NCBI RefSeq assembly: GCF_001457455.1
Contig: NZ_LN831026.1
Span: forward strand, 806,001 to 870,000
Reading direction: 5' to 3'
DNA: 64,000 nucleotides
Source of the DNA: Corynebacterium diphtheriae
GTDB taxonomy: Bacteria; Actinomycetota; Actinomycetes; Mycobacteriales; Mycobacteriaceae
Below the pieces are notes generated by a model. It made no database searches. It was given only the letters and a program-made list of their open reading frames with translations, and was not told the DNA's origin. Shown one piece after another: positions 57,959-64,000 of the stretch. Positions within the stretch are counted from its first letter, which is position 1. Each line of letters begins with the position of its first letter. A program made the translations under genes and the position numbers.

Positions 57959-58839
57959 TGCGAGATCTCATCGGATTTAAAGCAGTAGCAGTACACGCAC
58001 ACCCTGACGACGAAGCCATCTGGACCGGCGGCCTCCTCGCCAACCTAGCTGCCCGAGGTGCCGACGTCACCGTGGTCACATGTACCCTCGGCGAAGAAGG
58101 CGAAGTTATCGGCGAACCCTACCAAGGGCTCACCAACAAAAACGCAGATCAGCTTGGCGGATTCCGTATCCACGAGCTTCACAAGTCCCTCTCCCTCCTA
58201 GGCGTGCGCGGCGAGTTTCTAGGAGGGGCGGGATGCTGGCGGGACTCCGGCATGATCGGCGACCCCGCCAATGAACACCCACGCGCCTTTATCAGCTCCG
58301 GCGATAAATCTATCGAGCAGCTCACCGAAATCTTCGAACGCCTCCAACCTGACCTTGTGATCACCTATGGTCCAGACGGCGGCTATGGACACCCCGACCA
58401 CATTCGTGCGCACAACATCACCCACACCGTGGCCGAAAACATGGACATTCCACGAATCTTGTGGGCAGTGACTCCGCGCACGGAACTCGAGCAGGGGATG
58501 GCGGCAATCACCACCCTTCCTAGTGGCTGGCGCCGTGCACTTCCAGGCGAAGTCGCCTGCGTCGACCACGTTGACCTCACCATCGCACTCGACGACCACG
58601 CCTTTGCCGCCAAAGCCGCAGCCATGCGCGCTCACGCCACCCAACTTTGGCTTGCCGACGCCACCATTTCCGACGTCAACCCCCACGCCGCCATCGCAGG
58701 GGTCGCCGACCCCAAAGCCGCACCCCTCGTCTTTGCTCTCAGCAACCTTATTGCCCAACCCCTCCTAGACATCGAATGCTATCAACTAGGAGGAGGAACA
58801 CCTCTGACCTCCAATGACCCCACCGAGGGCATCCGCTAA
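57958..58839 (+). CDS. mshB: GlcNAc-Ins deacetylase of mycothiol synthesis
   Basis: A 293-residue zinc deacetylase converting 1-O-(GlcNAc)-inositol to GlcN-inositol, the second committed step of mycothiol synthesis. Zinc ligands are in AVHAHPDDEAIWTGGLL (residues about 11-27) and GPDGGYGHPDHIRAH. MshB features absent from Mca include GEPYQGLTN and GGAGCWRDSGM. The ATG overlaps the lpqW stop (TAATG). The gene contains four repeats arranged as two inverted pairs, each CCTCCTAG, 17 bases, CTAGGAGG (58194/58219 and 58761/58786). Confidence 0.93.
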   Translation: MRDLIGFKAVAVHAHPDDEAIWTGGLLANLAARGADVTVVTCTLGEEGEVIGEPYQGLTNKNADQLGGFRIHELHKSLSLLGVRGEFLGGAGCWRDSGMIGDPANEHPRAFISSGDKSIEQLTEIFERLQPDLVITYGPDGGYGHPDHIRAHNITHTVAENMDIPRILWAVTPRTELEQGMAAITTLPSGWRRALPGEVACVDHVDLTIALDDHAFAAKAAAMRAHATQLWLADATISDVNPHAAIAGVADPKAAPLVFALSNLIAQPLLDIECYQLGGGTPLTSNDPTEGIR

Positions 58840-58865
58840 CACACAGTTTTCTCTAGGAGGTAGGA

Positions 58866-59246
58866 ATGGCTGATCAATCGTATGTTTATCAAGGATTCAG
58901 TAGGGCAGAGGCTGCGTGGGGAATCTTCTGGATTACCCTTGGGGCTTTGACCTCCCTCCTCCTAGAGGTGGTGTACCTCGATACGCGTATCGACGGTTTT
59001 CCAGTGCCCTACACCATTGTGGTCGCATTTCTATTCAATAGAGTTTTGACTAAAACATCACTGCTGTGGTCGCGTACCCCCGCGATTGCCCTGATTCCAA
59101 TTTTTGTTTGGATCGCGGGTTTTGTGGTTTTGACCATGACTCCTGGGATTACTGGGGATCAGATTGTGGGGCAGAATTTGCGCGCAATCCTCCTCCTAGG
59201 CGCTGGCGTTGCTGGGGGCAGTTGGCCTCTTTTGTCTAGGAGGTGA
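58866..59246 (+). CDS. four-helix membrane protein (Rv1171-like)
   Basis: A 126-residue membrane protein with four hydrophobic segments (AAWGIFWITLGALTSLLLEVVYL, VPYTIVVAFLFNRVL, AIALIPIFVWIAGFVVLTM, AILLLGAGVAGGSWPLL). It lies between mshB and fdxA, the position of Rv1171 in M. tuberculosis. Function unknown. A CTAGGAGG repeat at 58853 provides its Shine-Dalgarno sequence, two more encode LLL/LLLE stretches (58958, 59192), and a fourth covers its last codons and overlaps the stop (59236). Confidence 0.75.
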   Translation: MADQSYVYQGFSRAEAAWGIFWITLGALTSLLLEVVYLDTRIDGFPVPYTIVVAFLFNRVLTKTSLLWSRTPAIALIPIFVWIAGFVVLTMTPGITGDQIVGQNLRAILLLGAGVAGGSWPLLSRR

Positions 59247-59250
59247 CATA

Positions 59251-59292
59251 ATGAATCGCATCACTCAATCACTCGAATTGGAGAATATCTAA
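59251..59292 (+). CDS. 13-codon micro-ORF ahead of fdxA
   Basis: ATG 59251 has AGGAGGTGACATA directly upstream, the strongest Shine-Dalgarno of this region, and encodes MNRITQSLELENI before TAA at 59290-59292. The fdxA ATG lies three bases later, and fdxA's own ribosome site (TGGAGA) is inside the micro-ORF. This geometry suggests translational coupling or a leader peptide. Whether the peptide has a function is unknown. Confidence 0.4.
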   Translation: MNRITQSLELENI

Positions 59293-59295
59293 CCG

Positions 59296-59613
59296 ATGAC
59301 GTACACAATCGCACAGCCCTGCGTTGATGTCATGGACCGAGCTTGCGTTGAAGAATGCCCCGTGGATTGTATTTACGAGGGTAAGCGCTCACTCTATATC
59401 CACCCCGATGAGTGCGTGGATTGTGGCGCCTGCGAGCCTGCATGCCCTGTCGAGGCTATCTTCTACGAAGACGATGTCCCTGATGAATGGATCGATTACA
59501 ACGATGCGAACGCCGCGTTTTTCGATTCTCTTGGTTCTCCTGGTGGTGCGGCGAAGCTTGGGCCGCAGGATTTCGACGCTGCTTTGGTGGCGTCGCTTCC
59601 ACCGCAGGTTTAA
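59296..59613 (+). CDS. fdxA: seven-iron ferredoxin
   Basis: A 105-residue 7Fe ferredoxin (FdxC/FdxA type). The [3Fe-4S] cluster is bound by the N-terminal [17 protein letters not shown], and the [4Fe-4S] cluster by [12 protein letters not shown]. The C-terminal half is acidic and includes [15 protein letters not shown], as in Mycobacterium FdxC. It carries low-potential electrons in the cytoplasm. The gene lies directly upstream of dapC, an order conserved with Rv1177-Rv1178. Confidence 0.95.
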   Translation: MTYTIAQPCVDVMDRACVEECPVDCIYEGKRSLYIHPDECVDCGACEPACPVEAIFYEDDVPDEWIDYNDANAAFFDSLGSPGGAAKLGPQDFDAALVASLPPQV

Positions 59614-59642
59614 CCACTTTTCCTAGCTAGTTGTAAGGATCG

Positions 59643-60743
59643 ATGATGACGCGCGTACCTCTTGGTGCTACTTTGCCTGATTTCCCGTGGGACTCGCTTG
59701 CCGACGCCAAAAAGACGGCAAGTTCCCACCCCGATGGGTTGATTAACCTCTCAGTCGGCAGCCCTGTCGACGAGGTTGCCCCTGGGATTCGGCTGGCTTT
59801 GGCAGAGGCTGCGGCCGCGCCAGGTTATCCGCAGACTATTGGCACCCAAGAGCTGCGCGCTGCCATTGTTGATTCTCTCCAGCGCCGCTATCACGCAACT
59901 TCTCTAGGAGGGGTGTTGCCGGTAGTTGGTACTAAAGAAGCGATTGCTTTGCTTCCCACCCTCCTAGGGATTCGCGGTACTGTCGTCATCCCTGAGGTGG
60001 CGTACCCGACTTATGAGGTGGGTACTTTGATGGCGGGTGCGACCCCGCTGCGTTGCGACGCCCCCCATGAGCTGTCCAACGATGACATCGATTTGGTCTT
60101 TATCAATTCGCCGTCGAATCCCACGGGCCGTGTGGCTTCTGTTGAGGAGCTGCGTTCCATTGTTGCTTGGGGTCAGGCTAACGACGTGATCGTCGCTTCC
60201 GACGAGTGTTACCTCGGTTTGGCGTGGGATGGGGAAGCGGTGTCGATTTTGGACCCGCGCGTCAACGATGGCAACCTCTCCAACCTCCTAGCGATTCATT
60301 CGTTGTCCAAGTCGTCGAATTTGGCGTCGTATCGCGCCGGTTTCTTGGCCGGAGATGAGGCGCTCATTGCCGAGCTCACCGAAATCCGTAAGCACTCAGG
60401 TTTAATGGTCCCAGGCCCCATCCAGGCCGCCATGGTGGAAGCATTGCGTGACGACGACCAGGAAGCACTCCAAAAGCTTCGCTACGCCCGTCGACGTGCG
60501 CTCCTCATGCGCGCGCTTATCGACGCCGGCTTTACCGTCGAACACTCCGAAGCCGGTCTGTACCTGTGGGCCACCCGCGGCGAAAACTGCCGTGCCACCG
60601 TCGACTGGTTTGCCTCTCATGGCATCTTGGTCGCCCCCGGCGACTTTTATGGCCCCGACGCCCACAACTTCGTGCGTGTCGCTCTGACCACTACTGATGA
60701 TAATGCCGAAAAAGTGGCGGCCCGCCTCCAAAAGGGGAATTAG
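59643..60743 (+). CDS. dapC: N-succinyldiaminopimelate aminotransferase
   Basis: A 366-residue fold-type I PLP enzyme starting at the tandem ATG 59643/59646 behind AAGGATCG. It shows LINLSVGSPVDEVAP, PEVAYPTYEVG, INSPSNPTGRVAS, ASDECYLGL and the PLP-lysine region HSLSKSSNLASYRAGFLAG. Succinyl-DAP aminotransferase functions in lysine and meso-diaminopimelate synthesis for peptidoglycan. Assignment to DapC rather than another aminotransferase rests on sequence and on the conserved fdxA-dapC order. Repeats at 59904, 59960 and 60284 encode SLGG and LL. Confidence 0.9.
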   Translation: MMTRVPLGATLPDFPWDSLADAKKTASSHPDGLINLSVGSPVDEVAPGIRLALAEAAAAPGYPQTIGTQELRAAIVDSLQRRYHATSLGGVLPVVGTKEAIALLPTLLGIRGTVVIPEVAYPTYEVGTLMAGATPLRCDAPHELSNDDIDLVFINSPSNPTGRVASVEELRSIVAWGQANDVIVASDECYLGLAWDGEAVSILDPRVNDGNLSNLLAIHSLSKSSNLASYRAGFLAGDEALIAELTEIRKHSGLMVPGPIQAAMVEALRDDDQEALQKLRYARRRALLMRALIDAGFTVEHSEAGLYLWATRGENCRATVDWFASHGILVAPGDFYGPDAHNFVRVALTTTDDNAEKVAARLQKGN

Positions 60744-61519
60744 TTACCAGAAGGTCGTCCTCCACGATGTCGTCCCCGAAGGCGAGTACGTGGCGGCGTC
60801 GGCAGGCGATAGTCCCTTTAGCCCAGGGACCCCGCTTGCCCTTGGCACCCTCCTAGAGAAACCCATCCCCGCATGGTTCTGGCCAGGAGTTCCGGAGGAG
60901 CCGTCAACCCCGTTCGACTACACGGTCATTGCGCGCACCCCTGACCTCCTAGTGGTGAATAAGCCATGTTTTCTGCCGGCAACCTCTAATGGACGAATCG
61001 TGGCAGAGACGGTGCAAACTCGCGCCCGAATTCACGAAAACAACCCGCACATCGTGCCGCTACATCGTCTCGACCGCCTTACCACCGGCATTCTTTTATG
61101 CTCAACCAATCCCGAGACACGAGCCGCTTACCAGCAGCTTTTCCAGCGCAGAGCAATCACCAAGCGCTATATCGCCCACGTCGAGGGCCCGATCCCGTTC
61201 GGTCCACAATGGACAGAGATCGAACTAGGAATGCGCAAAATGGGGTCGCGGGTCGTCCGACCCCACAGGCCCTCCTACTCGCACGATGGCGCGTCGACTA
61301 GGAGAGGGGGTTGTTGAGCTCCAGCCGGCCACAGGCCATACTCATCAGCTTCGCGTCCTCCTAGCGTGGTTAGGTTGTCCGATCATTGGCGACGACACAT
61401 ATCCCGTCGATCGGCGGCGCAGAATTTACGATTTTTCCAAGAAATTAGAGTTGTACGCCACGTCTTTGGAGTTCGTTGATCCCGTGTCCAATGTGACTAG
61501 GCGATTCGCTAGAGGCTAA
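60703..61519 (+). pseudogene. RluA-type pseudouridine synthase, one +1 frameshift
   Basis: The first frame (from ATG 60697 or 60703, inside the dapC end) carries FDYTVIARTPDLLVVNKPCFLP, the catalytic motif HRLDRLTTGILL with the active Asp, and KRYIAHVEG. It runs off at 61317 as STRRGGC. The continuation GEGVVELQPATGHTHQLRVLLAWLGCPIIGDDTYP is in the +1 frame (61286-61519). The change falls in ACTAGGAGAGGGGGTTG at about 61297-61313, where one extra G would explain it and where a degenerate copy of the CTAGGAGG repeat lies. With the base removed the enzyme would be about 271 residues. The target uridine is unknown. Confidence 0.75.
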
Positions 61520-61553
61520 AATCAAAAAGTTCGCTGTCTCTAGGAGGAAAGAC

Positions 61554-62111
61554 ATGACCAACCGAGCAACTGATTCAGTGCTGGGCAATCTTCGTCAGTT
61601 CATTATGTTTGGACTGGTTGGTGGCTCGGGCACGATCGTGAACCTCCTAGTCGCGGTGTTGTCGAAGAAGATTGCGTGGTGGACTGCTGGCATAAGCGAG
61701 CATGAGCCGTTTTTTAATCTTTTTGGCACGGCGTTTCATATCCGCTGGTATCACGTTTTTATGACGATTGCTTTTGTGGTCGCCAACACGTGGAATTATC
61801 AGCTCAATCGCATGTGGACGTTTAAACAAGCCGCAACGTTGTCGTGGTGGCGAGGGTTTTTCCTGTTTTTTATTACTGGTCTTGGCGCGTTTGTTGTTAG
61901 TCAGATTATGCTCACGTTGCTCATGAATGTTGAATCGCCTCTGTCTCTTCCTACAGAAATTTTCGACGATTCCTCTGGGCTGCGCACCAAATTCTACTGG
62001 GCGAACGCGATTTCAATTCTGGTTGCGATGCCGGTCAATTTTGTGATCAACAAGCTGTGGACTTTCCGTAACCCCAAGGTCCAAGTAGTCGCTGCCGCCG
62101 ATCCTCACTAG
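61554..62111 (+). CDS. GtrA family membrane protein
   Basis: A 185-residue protein with four membrane helices typical of GtrA: FIMFGLVGGSGTIVNLLVAVL, VFMTIAFVVANTWNYQLNRMWTF, FFLFFITGLGAFVVSQIMLTLLM and ISILVAMPVNFVINKLWTFR. The repeated N-Y-Q-L-N-R-x-W-T-F / N-F-V-I-N-K-L-W-T-F motif is diagnostic. GtrA proteins take part in moving lipid-linked sugars across the membrane for cell-surface polysaccharide. A CTAGGAGG repeat at 61540 forms the ribosome site and another at 62108 supplies its TAG stop. It converges on the HNH gene. Confidence 0.87.
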   Translation: MTNRATDSVLGNLRQFIMFGLVGGSGTIVNLLVAVLSKKIAWWTAGISEHEPFFNLFGTAFHIRWYHVFMTIAFVVANTWNYQLNRMWTFKQAATLSWWRGFFLFFITGLGAFVVSQIMLTLLMNVESPLSLPTEIFDDSSGLRTKFYWANAISILVAMPVNFVINKLWTFRNPKVQVVAAADPH

Positions 62112-62117
62112 GAGGAG

Positions 62118-63293
62118 TTAGACGGTCACTCCGAAGTGATCGCATGCCCACACTCGCGCAGAATAGGCCGCGAAGGGCACTCTGGTGCGTCTAGGAGGAA
62201 GGCTGGGATCTGCTGGCTGAAATCCTGCGCATCCGCTATGCGGCATGCGTCGAAAGTAGCCGTTTTTGTGCCGTTCTGGGTCGTCATCGTTGCGACGATT
62301 ATGCGTAGCGCAGGCGGCAACCAAATTGTTTACGTTGGTCTCACCGCCACGCTCCCAGGCTGTGCAGTGGTGGATGTGACTGTTATTGGCTAGCCGATGA
62401 CAATCCGGATGGCTGCAGGTGAGCTGGTCCGCTGTGATCATGAGCCGCTGTTTATCGTTGGCGTAACGCTTTGTGCGATACAGGTCGACCGGCTCAGGGA
62501 CGCCCTCATCATTGAGCGCATACAGCATGGCATAGCCGTATTCCTCTAGGAGGTGTTCGGCAAGTTTGTGCGCGGGTATCAGGCTGCCGTCCGTGGTTGC
62601 GAGCATTCCGTTACCGCGGTGCGTGTAGCCGTCGGCAGGTAGGAGGATGAGCCCTTCGCGACGTTTCCTCCCTCCTAGAGCGGGGCTGTCCAGGATGGAC
62701 ATGGCAAAGATTTCCGCCATGGCCTGTGAGTAGGAGAGGGAGGGGGTTTTCTTGGTGAGCCAGCGGGCGCCGGCGTGGAGTTTTTCGGCGACGGCGCTAG
62801 CGGTGGCGTCGTCAAGCGATGCGTGTATGTGGCGTTGCCCTGCTGCGTCGGTGGATTTTGAGATGCGGACGGCGGGTTTGCGTGGGGTGGCTCCGCATGC
62901 GTCGTTGAGGGCGACGACGCGGGTGTTGGCGTGTGCTTTTGCCTCGGCGGGCGTCATGCCGCGGGCTTCGCGATAAAGCCGGAGGCGGAGATCGTCCTTG
63001 GTGACGCTGGCTTTCTTGTTGAGTCTTCCTAGCGCAGGATTGATGGCTTTGAGAACCTCAATCCCAAGTCCTAGCTCCTTAGCCACCGAAATGCATTCTT
63101 CGCGACTAGGAGAGGGGCGGGGATCGAACAGCTCCTTGGCGAGCTTCATTACCGATCCCACCCACGCCCGATCGAGCGCATAGTCGCGTGTGAGGTCGTC
63201 TTGTGTTTTGCCTTGAAGGATCAGTTGGTGGAAGAACTGGAGGATGGCGATTCCGTTTCCGGAGAGGAACTGGAGTACTGCGTGCGTGTTCAT
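62118..63293 (-). CDS. HNH endonuclease of the 13E12/DUF222 type
   Basis: From ATG 63293 (MNTHAVLQF) the product is 391 residues. The large helical N-terminal part resembles the DUF222/13E12-repeat family. The C-terminal HNH nuclease domain is complete: CSHPDCHRLANNSHIHHCTAWERGGETNVNNLVAACATHNRRNDD, with a CxxxxC zinc pair, the catalytic His-His and the final His-Asn. Such genes are common in multiple copies in actinobacteria, and their roles are largely unknown. It lies in the region richest in the CTAGGAGG repeat and contains three copies itself (62191, 62546, 62671). Confidence 0.83.
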   Translation of the reverse strand: MNTHAVLQFLSGNGIAILQFFHQLILQGKTQDDLTRDYALDRAWVGSVMKLAKELFDPRPSPSREECISVAKELGLGIEVLKAINPALGRLNKKASVTKDDLRLRLYREARGMTPAEAKAHANTRVVALNDACGATPRKPAVRISKSTDAAGQRHIHASLDDATASAVAEKLHAGARWLTKKTPSLSYSQAMAEIFAMSILDSPALGGRKRREGLILLPADGYTHRGNGMLATTDGSLIPAHKLAEHLLEEYGYAMLYALNDEGVPEPVDLYRTKRYANDKQRLMITADQLTCSHPDCHRLANNSHIHHCTAWERGGETNVNNLVAACATHNRRNDDDPERHKNGYFRRMPHSGCAGFQPADPSLPPRRTRVPFAAYSARVWACDHFGVTV

Positions 63294-63366
63294 ACTTCGC
63301 ACGGTAATGACGATGGCCCGCCTCCTAGTGGTGGAGGCGGGCTTGGGCGTCGTTTTCTGTGGATAA

Positions 63367-63389
63367 CTCCTAGAGGCGTTCTCTAGGAG
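63367..63389. terminator. inverted repeat made from two copies of the CTAGGAG core
   Basis: CTCCTAGA (63367-63374) pairs with TCTAGGAG (63382-63389) around a 7-nt loop, immediately at the stop codon of the permease gene. There is no clear T-run on the minus strand. Confidence 0.45.
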
Positions 63390-64000
63390 GGGGAGTTCTG
63401 TGGATAACTAGCCTCTCCTGGCAGGAGGGCCTTGTCAAAGGGGCGTTTTACTGCTATGAGGCTGATCGCGAAGAGGATGGCGACCATGGCGATGGCGGAG
63501 AGTAGTTCGATGCGTGCGCCGGCGTCGCTAAGCATGAGGACGGCGAGTCCGAAGAGGATGGCGAGTGTGGCGATGGTGAGTCCTGGGAAGGCCCACATGC
63601 GTACAGCTAGGTTGCCTTGGAGTGCTTCGAGGCGTCGTCGGAGTTTGAGTTGGGAGACGGCGATGAAGGTCCAGACGGTGAGGAGGGAGGCGCCTGCGGC
63701 GTTGAGTAGGAAGGTGAGGAGCCAGCCGGTGTCGACGTAGTTGAGGATCACCATGATGACGCTGAGTACGACGGAGAGCACGATGGCGGGCAGTGGGACT
63801 CCGCGGTTGTCGACGCGTGCGAAGATGCTTGGTGCTTGTCGACGTTCCGCGAGGGACATCATCATGCGTGAGCTGGCGTAGATCTGGGCGTTGAATGCGG
63901 AGAGCAGGGCGAGCACAATGACGACTTCGATGACGCCTATTACTCCTGGGATGTTTGCCATGGCAAGTACTTGGGAGAAGGGGCTTTCTGCTGCGCTTTT
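63383..64000 (-). CDS. amino acid permease of the APC superfamily, C-terminal part (partial)
   Basis: The window ends inside this gene, so only about 205 C-terminal residues are seen, with five or six membrane helices (VIGVIEVVIVLALLSAFNAQIY, AIVLSVVLSVIMVILNYV, LLTFLLNAAGASLLTVWTFIAVSQL, FPGLTIATLAILFGLAVLML, ELLSAIAMVAILFAISLIAV). SSRMMMSLAERRQAPSIFARVDNRGVPLPA is the conserved loop of the AAT/GABA permease group. Substrate unknown. Its stop codon is the TAG of a CCTCCTAG repeat (63383-63390). Confidence 0.8.
   Translation of the reverse strand, partial: KSAAESPFSQVLAMANIPGVIGVIEVVIVLALLSAFNAQIYASSRMMMSLAERRQAPSIFARVDNRGVPLPAIVLSVVLSVIMVILNYVDTGWLLTFLLNAAGASLLTVWTFIAVSQLKLRRRLEALQGNLAVRMWAFPGLTIATLAILFGLAVLMLSDAGARIELLSAIAMVAILFAISLIAVKRPFDKALLPGEASYPQNSPS

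Larger units (their letters stand above)
58194..63390. repeat. dense cluster of CTAGGAGG/CCTCCTAG octamers
   Basis: 22 perfect copies in 5.2 kb. CCTCCTAG on the + strand starts at 58194, 58761, 58958, 59192, 59960, 60284, 60849, 60945, 61357, 61643, 62671 and 63321. CTAGGAGG starts at 58219, 58786, 58853, 59236, 59904, 61540, 62108, 62191, 62546 and 63383. Near copies CTAGGAGAGG lie at 61298 and 63108. Copies fall in coding DNA, ribosome sites and stop codons. Counted by eye; one or two may be missed. Confidence 0.9.

Noticed and set aside
58853-61547. Explaining the CTAGGAGG word simply as Shine-Dalgarno sequences
   Set aside because: Only three copies (58853, 59236, 61540) are in ribosome-site position. 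Most are inside genes and in the opposite sense (CCTCCTAG on the mRNA).
58194-63390. The octamer cluster as a CRISPR array or tandem repeat
   Set aside because: Spacing is irregular (17 bp to several hundred bp), orientation mixed, units only 8-12 bp and most lie in coding DNA. No cas genes are present.

Overview
The window is chromosomal DNA of a Corynebacterium, most likely C. diphtheriae or a close relative. Evidence: GTG and TTG starts are frequent; two mycothiol-pathway amidases (Mca and MshB) are present; several genes belong to families found only in actinobacteria (DUF501, DUF4307, DUF4245, DUF6542, DUF5997, LpqU, LpqW, an Rv1086-like prenyl synthase). From memory, gene order follows the M. 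tuberculosis Rv1020-Rv1026, Rv1080c-Rv1112 and Rv1165-Rv1178 blocks with corynebacterial insertions (lysI, metPS, ykoEDC, opp). A DtxR-box-like sequence inside an AraC-type regulator gene matches my recollection of the C. diphtheriae irp3 operator.

Layout. 0-8.3 kb: end of mfd, two YbjN-type proteins, a LysI-type basic amino acid carrier, mazG, an LpqU-like lytic transglycosylase, eno, ftsB, DUF501, ppx and a tRNA-Leu(UAA). 8.3-9.8 kb: a complete IS3-family insertion with terminal inverted repeats, an 8-bp direct repeat and a frameshifted transposase. 10-21 kb: RipA/Irp3-type regulator, BAX inhibitor-like membrane protein, greA, mca, prenyl synthase, coaA, glyA and a LysR-effector-domain protein. 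21-36.5 kb: TetR/MFS efflux pair, fum, glpX, xseAB, ispH, AI-2E exporter, the metP-metS sodium symporter (metS is a 56-residue ORF), ychF and a DUF808 protein. 36.5-42 kb: PanE-like reductase, then a thiamine ECF system (ykoE, ykoD, ykoC) behind two separate TPP riboswitches with a ClC channel gene between them. 42-47.6 kb: a complete oligopeptide ABC operon. 47.6-51.9 kb: an AT-rich accessory island with a broken secreted-peptide gene, an ABC ATPase, a frameshifted permease and gene remnants. 51.9-64 kb: serine protease/ArsC-like/DUF402/secreted-protein operon, typA, lpqW, mshB, fdxA, dapC, a frameshifted RluA-type gene, gtrA, an HNH (13E12/DUF222-type) gene and the end of an amino acid permease.

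The main unexplained signal is a short repeat. The octamer CTAGGAGG (reverse complement CCTCCTAG) occurs about 50 times by eye count, where about 2 are expected by chance in 64 kb. It sits inside genes, in terminators, as Shine-Dalgarno sites and as stop codons. It reaches one copy per about 240 bp between 58.2 and 63.4 kb and is absent from the AT-rich island. On the + strand the two orientations are nearly balanced (27:23), but within genes the sense strand carries CCTCCTAG about 36 times against 8. This looks like a dispersed DNA-level signal, such as an uptake or recombination sequence or a protein-binding or methylation site. I know of no description of it.
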